Of a DNA stretch of 64,000 nucleotides, positions 17,889 to 26,143 are shown in pieces; positions within the stretch are counted from its first letter, which is position 1; each line of letters begins with the position of its first letter. Source of the stretch: Rhizobium leguminosarum bv. trifolii WSM1325 (lineage in GTDB: Bacteria; Pseudomonadota; Alphaproteobacteria; Rhizobiales; Rhizobiaceae); assembly GCA_000023185.1 (NCBI GenBank), contig CP001623.1, positions 310,001 through 374,000 on the forward strand, in the 5' to 3' direction. Below the pieces are notes generated by a model. It did no database searches. It saw only the letters and a list, made by a program, of their open reading frames with translations, and was not told the DNA's origin. Position numbers and translations under genes: made by a program.

Positions 17889-19175
17889 ATGAGCGGATTT
17901 GGTGCACCAGAGCGCAAAACGCGCAACGCGCAAGGTGCTTGCGCAGTCGAGAAGCTCGCCATTTTCGGTGGGAAGCCCGTGATCCCTCTGGGACGCGTCA
18001 TACCTTGGCCCGCGGCAGAGAAAAAGCACTTGGATGCGCTTCGCGGAGTTGTGGATAGTGGGAAATATCACCGCGTCAATCATCCGATTGTCAGCGATCT
18101 GGAGCAAAATCTTGCAAGGTGGATTGGAAAGTGGCAAGTGCGGGCTGTCGGCAGCGGAACGGCGGCCATTCACATTGAACTCGACTACTTCAAGGAGCGC
18201 GGGGAGCAAGTTGTTACCGCGGCACTGAATTGGCCGGGAGCGGTAGGACCAATTACAATCAATGGCCTTGAACCCGTCTTCGTCGATGTCGACATGAGCG
18301 TAGCCGGGATTGATCAGCAGGCGGCCGCTGAGAGGTTCAACCCCAACGTCGCTGCGGTTCTGATCACCCACCTTTTCGGGAACAATGTTCTCGTCCCCGA
18401 TGGAAGGCATGCTGCGCGTGCTCAAGGAATTGCAGTGATCGACGACATCTGCCAGTCGATCGCAGCCGCGAAAGCAATCGTCGGCGGCTCTCATCTTGAT
18501 GCAGACGCACTCGCTCTTTCCGGAAACGGCGCTAAACACCTTGGGGCCGGCGAGTTGGGATTTGTGATAACGGAGGACGACGACCTAATTGCACATGTTG
18601 ATCGCGTATCGCTGTCAAGCTCGTCTCGCAGCGGAGCGCGAATATTTTCACCTCTTTCCCAAGGGTACAATTACCGGCCCAACGTATTCTCTTCATCTAT
18701 TGCGAAGCTGCGGGTCACAGAGATGGATGCGCAACTCGAAATTCGAAGAGACAATAGCAATCTGTTATGGGAGATGATCAGCGACCTTGCGGGTATACTT
18801 CCGCTTTTCGACTCGTCAGACCGCGACCATTCGATGCTCAACTTTCCTTTGCGGATTGAACCTGAGGTGCTTGGCTTTCCGCCAGGTCCGGCTGCAAGGG
18901 ATTTCGTCGTCAAATCGCTGCAGGCCGAAGGTGTGCCTATCTGCGTTTGGCTCACGAAGCCCGTTTTTGAATATCTCCCGGAAATTCGCAACAAGTGGAA
19001 CGCCGTCGATTTTCCACACACCGTGAAAATATTGGATACGATGTTCTACGTCTCCGAGATCGCACCGCCAAATGGTGGCGAGTTGATGCATCTCTACGCA
19101 GATGCTTTTCACAAGGTTTGGAGTGCTCTTCATAAGCAGGGGCCGGAGATCGCAGCTGGAGCAATTCCCAGCTGA
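17889..19175 (+). CDS. DegT/DnrJ/EryC1/StrS-family PLP aminotransferase
   Basis: A 428-aa aminotransferase of the sugar-aminotransferase family (fold type I, pyridoxal phosphate). Seen: the substrate-entry region HRVNHPIVSDLE, the cofactor pocket GSGTAAIH, the Asp of AVIDDICQS that would pair with the pyridine nitrogen, and the Schiff-base lysine in SGNGAKHLGAGELGF near residue 216. Relatives make amino sugars or amino-inositols. I chose the ATG at 17889; a TTG four codons upstream is also possible, and the ribosome binding site is weak. A HAD phosphatase follows 135 bases later, and the pair could form an amino-sugar or aminocyclitol. Substrate unknown. Confidence 0.82.
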   Translation: MSGFGAPERKTRNAQGACAVEKLAIFGGKPVIPLGRVIPWPAAEKKHLDALRGVVDSGKYHRVNHPIVSDLEQNLARWIGKWQVRAVGSGTAAIHIELDYFKERGEQVVTAALNWPGAVGPITINGLEPVFVDVDMSVAGIDQQAAAERFNPNVAAVLITHLFGNNVLVPDGRHAARAQGIAVIDDICQSIAAAKAIVGGSHLDADALALSGNGAKHLGAGELGFVITEDDDLIAHVDRVSLSSSSRSGARIFSPLSQGYNYRPNVFSSSIAKLRVTEMDAQLEIRRDNSNLLWEMISDLAGILPLFDSSDRDHSMLNFPLRIEPEVLGFPPGPAARDFVVKSLQAEGVPICVWLTKPVFEYLPEIRNKWNAVDFPHTVKILDTMFYVSEIAPPNGGELMHLYADAFHKVWSALHKQGPEIAAGAIPS

Positions 19176-19310
19176 GCACCACGCGTCGCGACAATTCCCC
19201 GGGCCGCAATAGTCTACCCCACAGGTTTTAAGCACACTCTGCTCAATGGGCAAACATCTAAGCAGCACTGGGACAAAACTCAAAGCCATTTCTACGACGA
19301 GGCCCCTTGT

Positions 19311-19982
19311 ATGTCTTTCTCAAAAAAACCGGAATTATTGATCTTCGACTGCGACGGGGTCCTCGTCGATAGCGAGCTTATCGCAACCGCGGTGCACATC
19401 GAAGCGTTGGCGAAGTGTGGCTATATCATATCCGCTGAAGAGTATAATGATCGTTTCGTGGGAATGACTGACCAGCAGAGTTATTCAGTCATAGAATCCG
19501 AGCGGGGCCTCCGCCTACCAGAGGATCACCATGAAAGCGTTATGGCCGAAATCGCAAATCGTTACGCGCGTGATCTGCGCGCGACCAGCGGCGTTCGGCA
19601 AGCGTTGCAAGCTATCAATTTGAAGAAGTGCGTCGCGTCGAACAGTGACACTACAAAGCTCTGCTTGGCACTCATAGTCACAGACCTACACAAGTTTTTT
19701 TGGCCCCATGTCTTCAGCGCTTCGCAAGTTGCTCGTGGGAAGCCGGCTCCGGATCTCTTTTTGTTTGCTGCACAGAATATGAAGAAACCAGCTGGCAGTT
19801 GTCTTGTTATTGAAGATAGTGTTGCGGGAACCCAGGCGGCGGTGGCTGCGGGGATGACGGTGATTGGCTTTGTTGGTGGCTCCCATTGCCTACCTGGGCA
19901 TGGAGAAAAACTGGCAGAAGCAGGTGCGATAAAGCTGTTTAATGACATGGCGGCACTGCCACAAATCTTGGCTCGTTTGTGA
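19311..19982 (+). CDS. HAD-superfamily phosphatase / beta-phosphoglucomutase-like
   Basis: A 223-aa haloacid dehalogenase-type hydrolase. The nucleophile motif is LLIFDCDGVLVDSE (catalytic Asp13 and Asp15), followed by a helical cap. Motif II is VASNSD near residue 110, motif III lysine is in SQVARGKPAPDLF, and motif IV is VIEDSVAGTQAA. This is the subgroup of beta-phosphoglucomutase and sugar or glycerol phosphatases. Its position after the aminotransferase gene suggests dephosphorylation or isomerisation of a sugar phosphate in the same pathway. A poor ribosome binding site (GAGG) precedes the ATG. Confidence 0.87.
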   Translation: MSFSKKPELLIFDCDGVLVDSELIATAVHIEALAKCGYIISAEEYNDRFVGMTDQQSYSVIESERGLRLPEDHHESVMAEIANRYARDLRATSGVRQALQAINLKKCVASNSDTTKLCLALIVTDLHKFFWPHVFSASQVARGKPAPDLFLFAAQNMKKPAGSCLVIEDSVAGTQAAVAAGMTVIGFVGGSHCLPGHGEKLAEAGAIKLFNDMAALPQILARL

Positions 19983-20128
19983 TCACCAATTGCGCGCAAG
20001 CGATCCGTTTGAGCCCCGGTATCACTGTCCAGATTCATGGTGCGTGCGATAGCACTAGGGTAGTGCACGGGCTCGTCATTTGACTATCCGCGCTTGTTTG
20101 CTCGGACCGCTAAAGACATGGAGACACT

Positions 20129-20617
20129 ATGACAGCTGAAACTCCGGTGACGATAGATTACCTAGAAGGATTTCCGAATTTCCTTTCCGTTTGCACAAGC
20201 TGGGCCTTCGGACAATGGGGTTGTCAATCGTATGGCTCATATGAACAAACGCGACGTGAGTTTGAAGCCGCAACGAGCGGTTCAATGCCGCTAACACTTA
20301 TTGCCATTGAAAACGCGGTGCCCGTAGGAATGATCACGTTAGCTGATCGTGACTTCGACGGAAAATCCAATCTATCTCCATGGCTTAAGTCGCTGTATGT
20401 CCATCCATTCCACCGCAATAAAGGAATAGCCGCGTTGTTGATTAAGCGGCTGGAGCAGGAGGCATCGCGTCTCGGTTGCAAAAGCCTCTACTTGGTAACA
20501 GAGGACGCGCGCGTTCTTTACGAAAAGAGTGGCTGGCAGGCAATTAACTACGTCCAAACACCGTTCGGCGCAGCAGATTTGATGACGAAGGTTCTGCCGG
20601 AGAGTCCACTTGACTGA
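20129..20617 (+). CDS. GNAT-family N-acetyltransferase
   Basis: A 162-aa acetyl-CoA-dependent acetyltransferase. The core has the strand SLYVHPFHRNKGIAALLIKRLE, containing the pyrophosphate-binding R-x-x-G-x-A, and the late motif ARVLYEKSGW. GGAGA precedes the ATG. It follows the aminotransferase and HAD genes on the same strand with a 146-base gap. If functionally linked it could acetylate the amino product, but GNAT proteins are diverse and this is only suggested by context. Confidence 0.8.
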   Translation: MTAETPVTIDYLEGFPNFLSVCTSWAFGQWGCQSYGSYEQTRREFEAATSGSMPLTLIAIENAVPVGMITLADRDFDGKSNLSPWLKSLYVHPFHRNKGIAALLIKRLEQEASRLGCKSLYLVTEDARVLYEKSGWQAINYVQTPFGAADLMTKVLPESPLD

Positions 20618-20894
20618 AAAACCCCTACGCCACAGCGTTGATAACGCGATATTGCGACCCCTTTGGTGTGATCCAATTTTATGGACCATCTTGATGTTGC
20701 TGTTGCAGCCATAAACGCCAGCGGCGACCGAGGCGCTGGCTCACTGTCCCTTGTCGCTGCCATGGCATTCACCCTGCTTCCGTTCCCACCAGCTTAGCCA
20801 TTGCTGAGATGCTTGTGCTGCAAAAAAGCCGCAGGTGTAAGAGGTACGACGTAGCGAGCTAACGAACATTATCATCGAAAGGTTCTGAGTCTTT

Positions 20895-22108
20895 ATGCAA
20901 TCCAGCAACAACGTAGCAGCGTCAGCGACTCTTCATTCTAGCTCCTGGCGTTTTGGCCACCTCTGCGGCCGGTCGTGTCTGCGAGCATCGCTCATATTGA
21001 CTTCTTTTTTTGCCTTCGGCGTTTCATCTAGTGCCGAAGCAGCGGCTCTGCTGCCGGTAAAGCCTTCACCATATCTTGTAAGTGCGATTACGAGAAACAT
21101 GTTTAAGGTGCCGGAACCCGACGATGACCTGGTCATCTTATCTGCACACCGCGGATCCTGGGAGATCTATCCAGAGAATTCTGCCTACGCCTTGCAAGAC
21201 GCCTGGAATTCGCAAATCGAGAGCGTGGAAGTCGACGCCCGCTTCACTGCGGACAAAGAAGTCGTTCTATCTCACGACTACAGGATTGACCGCGTGTCAA
21301 CTGGAAGCGGTTTTTTATATAACCAAAACTTTTCTCAATTGAGCCGGACGGATCTAAGGGACCGGCATGGTCGCGTTTTTACGGATTCGCAGGGGCACAA
21401 GGCTAAGTTCCTGACGTTCTCTGCCGCGCTCGATCTACTCGCCCAATATGTTTCCGACGATGGTCGTGGTTACGTGATGATCGTGGATGTCAAGGCGGCG
21501 GTCGATGATCAGGACCCGACCGATCCCATCGAGCTCATGCAACATTGCCTTGACAATTCTCGCGACCAAGGCGAACGCTGAAACTCAGCAAAGCCGTCGT
21601 ATTCAAACTCAAAGCGAAGGATGCAGTGGATGTCGGCACGGTCTTGAATCGGACGACCTACGACCCCGACCTCATTGGTGGGCTGATTATTGTCGAGAAC
21701 CCGGATGACCAGAACGTGAAGGATTCCAACTATGATCCGCACGAGGACTCAATCTACGATCAATGGAATGTGGCGCCGTTTTTCATTCAATTCGAGATGA
21801 ACCAATTCTACAAGGGCGACGGTCTTCAGGCGTATTTCGACTATACCGACCAGAAGCAGGGCTTCGCCACCTATCATGAAAGTAACTACTATCCAGAGGG
21901 CGTTGCCAACAGCGCTGGCAAATGCTGCTTCGAGCATAACACCGATCCTAGGTCGACCGCGCAAGGAGGTATCGTTCCCGATTACCGAGGTGATCCGGAG
22001 ATGGCGATCGTCAATCGTACGAATCTCATCACCACCGATTTACCCGACGTAATCGGCGACATGCTGCGCCAGATGGGGCGCCGCAACACAACCAAACTCA
22101 GCCGCTAA
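20895..22108 (+). pseudogene. Secreted glycerophosphodiester phosphodiesterase-like gene with a frameshift
   Basis: The first frame (20895-21581, 228 codons) has an arginine-containing N-terminus, a hydrophobic signal segment (SLILTSFFAFGVSSSAEA) and the GDPD motifs LSAHRGSWEIYPENSAYAL, VEVDARFTADKEVVLSHD. It stops at 21579-21581. A second frame takes up the protein (LKLSKAVVFKLKAKDAVDVG onward) and runs to 22108. The switch needs a one-base deletion equivalent (or +2) near 21570. The total, about 400 residues, is a sensible full length. It could be a real inactivating mutation or a sequencing error. The next gene is an exported protein 33 bases downstream. Confidence 0.75.
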
Positions 22109-22141
22109 GGCGAGACCAACGCGTCCACAAAGGATTGTTTT

Positions 22142-23221
22142 ATGAATTATGGCAAAAGAATCTTCCTACTGTTTTCTGCGGTGGGTTGTCTTGCTGCTGG
22201 CGTGGGCCAATCAGCATCATGCATCGATGAAGCCAATTGTCTTAGAAGCGCATCCGGCAAAGTATCTCAGACCCTCACACCGAAGGTCGTGCCGATTTTC
22301 GGGCAATATCCAAAGGTGTACATACACGACTCGGCGGCAGGATTGGATTATCCAGTGCCTGAAAATACGAGGCAGGCATTTGACTTTTATACCAACAAGA
22401 CTTCTTTCAACTTTCCACCGCACGGATCAGTCGAGACCAGTCAACCCGCATCGATCAGACCGGACCGAGGATTCACAGTCCTTTTGGTGGAAAAAACCCG
22501 AGATAATACCGTTCCTAACGGCGGTAGCGCGCTGTCGCTACTCAGTTCAACTTCGAACGGCGCCTACCTATCCTTCGCGTTAGGTGCCACGCCTAACGCC
22601 AATGGTCAAAAGTGGTCTTTTGCAAAAAGCCTGCTTCAAAGTGGAAGGGCGGATACTGCGTGGTGGCAAAAGCCGTGGGATATGAACGTTGTGGGGCCAA
22701 CAGGCGCATTCTCCGGCACAGAGTGGATTTACTACACCTTCACTCCAGACGGCAAACTTCGCATCGACCGTTTCGCGCCATATACCTATCTTTTGGTGTT
22801 TACAGCTTACCAATGGGATGAGGCAGTGCTCGACAGCGGTTTCCCGCATTCTGCCTACAGCTCTGGTACGCCAACCGGCCGGCCGAAATCCGTCACTTTC
22901 GGCTCGGTTGGGCCATGGGTTATTGGCGCGGCCGCGGTGCCCGGGCAGAGCTCGCCCATGATCGAGCCAGTAGAGGCACTGCCGGGCTTTGAGGGAGTGA
23001 CGATCTTTTCGACGCCGTTGTCCATGAAAGAAGTAATAGCGTATCAGAACTCCCTGAAGTCGAGCGATTTTCTCGATGTCGACATGCTGCCATGCAATAG
23101 CGGCCAGTACCTTTCGGGTGAAATCAAAACCCCTTGTGGTACGGCTCGTCCTGGCAATCCTCCGTCCAATGTTAATTCGGTGGCTCGAAATGAGATCAGC
23201 AACAAAATCGAACGCCAGTGA
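22142..23221 (+). CDS. Exported protein of unknown function
   Basis: A 359-aa protein with an N-terminal signal peptide (MNYGKRIFLLFSAVGCLAAGVGQSASC); the cysteine after ASC is less typical of a lipoprotein box. The mature part is rich in Ser, Thr, Pro, Gly and aromatic residues, suggesting a beta-rich secreted fold. There are paired cysteines near both ends (CIDEANC; C-N-S-G...C-G-T). I recognise no family. It is 33 bases after the broken phosphodiesterase gene, on the same strand, so they probably formed one transcript of exported proteins. No transmembrane helix is seen apart from the signal. Confidence 0.75.
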   Translation: MNYGKRIFLLFSAVGCLAAGVGQSASCIDEANCLRSASGKVSQTLTPKVVPIFGQYPKVYIHDSAAGLDYPVPENTRQAFDFYTNKTSFNFPPHGSVETSQPASIRPDRGFTVLLVEKTRDNTVPNGGSALSLLSSTSNGAYLSFALGATPNANGQKWSFAKSLLQSGRADTAWWQKPWDMNVVGPTGAFSGTEWIYYTFTPDGKLRIDRFAPYTYLLVFTAYQWDEAVLDSGFPHSAYSSGTPTGRPKSVTFGSVGPWVIGAAAVPGQSSPMIEPVEALPGFEGVTIFSTPLSMKEVIAYQNSLKSSDFLDVDMLPCNSGQYLSGEIKTPCGTARPGNPPSNVNSVARNEISNKIERQ

Positions 23222-23512
23222 CTCTCATTCTGTTCCGACGGCAGTTAGACGGAACCAGTTCCAGGGACGACGGTTAGCGGGGAAAGCTGCGCGAGAAATT
23301 GATCGTGACAAACAAACAGAGCGGTCTCCAGGCAGCTGAGTGGACGGATTGCGTGACCATCAATAGTCGGCACCCCTCACAGACCCAATGCCCGCATCAT
23401 ATTGCGAGGGCGGCAATGTGTCATGCGGGGTGCATGGGTGTGATCGGACGCTGGATCTATGATCGCTGAGATGTGTCAGAGGCGGGATCGATCGAAATTG
23501 TGTTTAAGCATG
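23222..23512. other. Intergenic region left of the insertion sequence
   Basis: No gene is seen. An imperfect inverted repeat occurs around 23379-23440 (ACCCAATGCCCGCAT against ATGCGGGGTGCATGGGT), possibly a weak terminator or an old insertion-sequence end. Confidence 0.35.
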
Positions 23513-25181
23513 GAATGTTGGGTCTGACTCATATTTGATGATTTCGCGGTCGAAACTGGCGCGGTTATCAGAAAGGAATCAGCACCATGGCGACCAAGTT
23601 TCGTCTGTCGTCCCTGATCCCGGCCGGATTGATTGTTGAGCGTTCCGACGAGAGCAACGGGGTTATCATTGTTTCAGCGCGGGCTGCCGCCGATCGACGT
23701 TCCTGCCCTTTATGCAACCGAATGTCAGATCGTGTTCATAGCCGCTACGTTCGGAAAATTGCTGATTTGCCTTGTGCTGGCACCAGGGTCCAACTGCGAC
23801 TATCGGCAAGGCGCTTTATCTGTGAGATGACATTCTGCCGTCGCCGGATCTTCGTCGAAAGGTTTGGAGAGCTTGTCGTTCCGGAGCGCAGCCGTCGGAC
23901 CGCTCGGCTTGATACCGTCGTACATCATCTCGGGTTGGCTCTGGGAGGGCGGCCCGCAGCAGCCTTTGCCAAACGCTTGATGATCCCAGTCAGCAATGAC
24001 ACGCTGATCCGCGCGGTGAGAAGAAGATCCGCTGCGTCGGATGACGCGCTAAGCGTCGTCGGCGTCGACGATTGGGCTTTCCGCCGCAATCACCGCTATG
24101 GCACCGTCGTATGTGATCTTGAGAAGCGAAAGATTATAAAGCTTCTGCCCGATCGAGAGATCGCGACAGTTTCCACCTTCCTTGCTCAGCACCCCGAAAT
24201 TGCGATTGTTTCCCGCGACCGAGGCGGTGGCTATCGTGAAGCTGCCGCCAAGGCTTTACCCCATGCCATGCAGGTCGCAGATCGTTGGCATTTGATGGAG
24301 AACGCCAGCGCGGCGTTCCTCGACGTCGTGCGCAAATCCATGCGAGCGATCCGTACCGCAATTGGTGCTACGACGATCAATCCTGCGCTACTCACCTGCG
24401 CTGAACGACTGCAATATGACAGCTATCTGCGGCGTGAGGACGAGAATTCGACGATCACCAAGCTGTCCTCCGATGGCGTTCCAATAAAGGAAATCGTGCG
24501 ACAAACCGGCTATAGCCGCGGCACAGTTCGCCAGATCGTCCGCGGTCACAGAACTGATGTGTTCCGTGTCAGACAAAGTTCCCTTGAGGCCCATCTGCCG
24601 CTGTTAGATCAACTCTGGAGATCTGGGCAGCACAACGGCGCTGAACTCTGGCGACAGCTAAAGTGCAAAGGCTTCCGTGGTTGTTCTCGTGTCGTCGGCG
24701 AGTGGGCCGCAAGGCGACGGCGGTCTGAGCGGATCTGCGACCAGCAACTTCAAAAAGTGCCATCCGCCAGAACGATTGCCCGATTGATGACAACTGCTCG
24801 CGATCAACTGAGTAAAGCTGACACCATCACCATTGCGGCCATAGAAGCCGGCGTTCCCGCCTTGATCCAAGCCCGCAATCTAATTGATCGGTTCCAGACA
24901 ATGATCCGAAGGAAGGCCAGGACAGAACTCGACCCATGGATCGCTGATGCGCGCGACAGTCTGTTCGCCCCCTTCGCCAACGGGATACTAAAAGACAAGG
25001 CAGCGGTGTCCGCCGCCATCACAGAACCTTGGTCGAACGGCCAGGTCGAAGGACAGATCAACAAGCTGAAGCTCGTTAAAAGGCAAATGTATGGGCGTGC
25101 CAAGCTGGATCTTCTTCAGGCACGATTGATCGGGGCAATGTGAAAGAAATCGTCATCAAAAATGCGTCAGACCCAATGTTC
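23513..25181 (+). mobile_element. ISL3-family insertion sequence, apparently complete
   Basis: One transposase gene lies between imperfect terminal inverted repeats. The left end reads GAATGTTGGGTCTGACTCAT and the right end, reverse-complemented, reads GAACATTGGGTCTGACGCAT; similarity continues through TTTGATGA. The size of about 1.67 kb suits the family. I looked for the usual 8-bp target duplication: the flanks TAAGCATG and GGTGCTGA do not match, so the insertion is old or a later rearrangement removed one flank. Confidence 0.8.
23587..25143 (+). CDS. ISL3-family transposase
   Basis: A 518-aa transposase. An N-terminal zinc-binding part (CPLCNRMSDRVHSRY, then FICEMTFCRRRIF) is followed by a helix-turn-helix and the DDE domain that starts VVGVDDWAFRRNHRYGTVVCDLE and includes AIVSRDRGGGY. 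The C-terminal glutamate region is EPWSNGQVEGQINKLKLVKRQMYGRA. AAAGGA precedes the ATG. The frame is intact and the length is normal, so the element may still be active. The stop is at 25141-25143, inside the right inverted-repeat region's margin. Confidence 0.9.
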   Translation: MATKFRLSSLIPAGLIVERSDESNGVIIVSARAAADRRSCPLCNRMSDRVHSRYVRKIADLPCAGTRVQLRLSARRFICEMTFCRRRIFVERFGELVVPERSRRTARLDTVVHHLGLALGGRPAAAFAKRLMIPVSNDTLIRAVRRRSAASDDALSVVGVDDWAFRRNHRYGTVVCDLEKRKIIKLLPDREIATVSTFLAQHPEIAIVSRDRGGGYREAAAKALPHAMQVADRWHLMENASAAFLDVVRKSMRAIRTAIGATTINPALLTCAERLQYDSYLRREDENSTITKLSSDGVPIKEIVRQTGYSRGTVRQIVRGHRTDVFRVRQSSLEAHLPLLDQLWRSGQHNGAELWRQLKCKGFRGCSRVVGEWAARRRRSERICDQQLQKVPSARTIARLMTTARDQLSKADTITIAAIEAGVPALIQARNLIDRFQTMIRRKARTELDPWIADARDSLFAPFANGILKDKAAVSAAITEPWSNGQVEGQINKLKLVKRQMYGRAKLDLLQARLIGAM

Positions 25182-25223
25182 GGTGCTGATTGACAATCGA
25201 AATCAAGCAGCCTTCCGATTTTC

Positions 25224-25249
25224 ATGAGGCGTTTCTGCTTGAGCCTCAT
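25224..25249 (-). terminator. Weak hairpin at the end of the fixGHIS-crp unit
   Basis: ATGAGGC and GCCTCAT form a 7-bp stem with a 12-base loop, just after the Crp/Fnr gene stop (25279) on the minus strand. The minus-strand continuation reads GAAAATCGG, without a strong T-run. This is a possible terminator only. Confidence 0.35.
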
Positions 25250-25278
25250 CTCGGATATCTTGTGCCGGTTAGTTAAGG

Positions 25279-25950
25279 TTAGCACGCCTTGCGAAGCAGA
25301 TCGACGTTGTCGATTAGGACGGCCTTGCCTCTGACTTTGACGCCCGACGCCGCAAGCGCCGCAAATGCGCGGGAAAGGGCTTCCGGTGCCAATCCCAGTT
25401 TGCCGGCTAGGATTCTCTTCCGATAAGGAATACGGAACGTGATCCGTGTGGTGGTCGTCGATGCGGAGCAGCGGCTTATGAGATAGCTTGCCACCCGTTG
25501 CGCGGCCGTCAACAACCGATCTCCCGCAATACAATCCATCGCGCCGAGCAGGTGCCTGACCATGATGCGCATGACGTTCCGATGTACGACCGGATATTGC
25601 GCGGCGAACGCCTGCAAGTCCGTAACCGCAAACAGCGCGACCTCGGCCCCGTCGGCGGACCGCGCGCTATAGGCATAGGAGTCGCCCCCCACGAGGAGAT
25701 ATTCCCCAAAGGTGTCGCCCGGCTCGCACACGCAGATATCCGCCTCGCGCCCGGCGGATTCCGACTTTGAAAGTCGGACAAACCCGTTCATGACGCAGTA
25801 GACGAACGATGCCTGCTGACCCTCGGTTATGATCTTCTCGTCAGCGGCGAAGGTTCGAAGCTCAGCCGTTGCGGTGAATTGCTCCGCAGTCGCCTGATCC
25901 AAACCAGCGAACAGTTCAGACTGCAGAAGTACAGAATTTTTCGCAAGCAT
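25279..25950 (-). CDS. Crp/Fnr-family transcriptional regulator, FixK-like
   Basis: A 223-aa regulator: cyclic-nucleotide-type sensor domain (about 15-120), long dimer helix, and C-terminal helix-turn-helix. The recognition helix reads PEALSRAF; Glu190, Ser193 and Arg194 match the E-x-x-S-R contacts of FNR/FixK proteins, which bind TTGAT-N4-ATCAA. No cysteine cluster is found at the N-terminus, so it is not an oxygen-sensing FnrN; it is closer to FixK. I chose the ATG at 25950 because AAAGGA lies just upstream; the frame is open back to 26052 over fixS. It starts 35 bases after the fixS stop on the same strand, so it should be the last gene of fixGHIS. Confidence 0.82.
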   Translation of the reverse strand: MLAKNSVLLQSELFAGLDQATAEQFTATAELRTFAADEKIITEGQQASFVYCVMNGFVRLSKSESAGREADICVCEPGDTFGEYLLVGGDSYAYSARSADGAEVALFAVTDLQAFAAQYPVVHRNVMRIMVRHLLGAMDCIAGDRLLTAAQRVASYLISRCSASTTTTRITFRIPYRKRILAGKLGLAPEALSRAFAALAASGVKVRGKAVLIDNVDLLRKAC

Positions 25951-25984
25951 CCATCTTCCTTTCGTGTTTGGACCCAGTGTGCGG

Positions 25985-26143
25985 TCAGGGTTCTCGTTGA
26001 TCGGTTTCGTCCTCGGCGAGGATTCGCCAGGCGGCGCCTTGAAGGTCGTCATACTGGCCGCTCTTCAGCGACCAAAGGAATGCCAGGAGTCCTATTCCTC
26101 CCATCAGTAGCGCGATCGGTATGAGATAGATCAACATGTTCAT
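25985..26143 (-). CDS. fixS: cbb3 oxidase maturation protein FixS
   Basis: A 52-aa membrane protein, MNMLIYLIPIALLMGGIGL..., one transmembrane helix followed by FLWSLKSGQYDDLQGAAWRIL, the conserved FixS/CcoS segment. FixS is needed for cbb3 oxidase assembly together with the FixI copper pump. Its ATG overlaps the fixI stop in an ATGA arrangement, so the two are translationally coupled. Length is normal for the family. Confidence 0.95.
   Translation of the reverse strand: MNMLIYLIPIALLMGGIGLLAFLWSLKSGQYDDLQGAAWRILAEDETDQREP

Noticed and set aside
23505..25189. Target-site duplication of the ISL3 element
   Set aside because: The 8-base flanks (TAAGCATG and GGTGCTGA) do not match under the chosen ends, and shifted ends did not give a match either.
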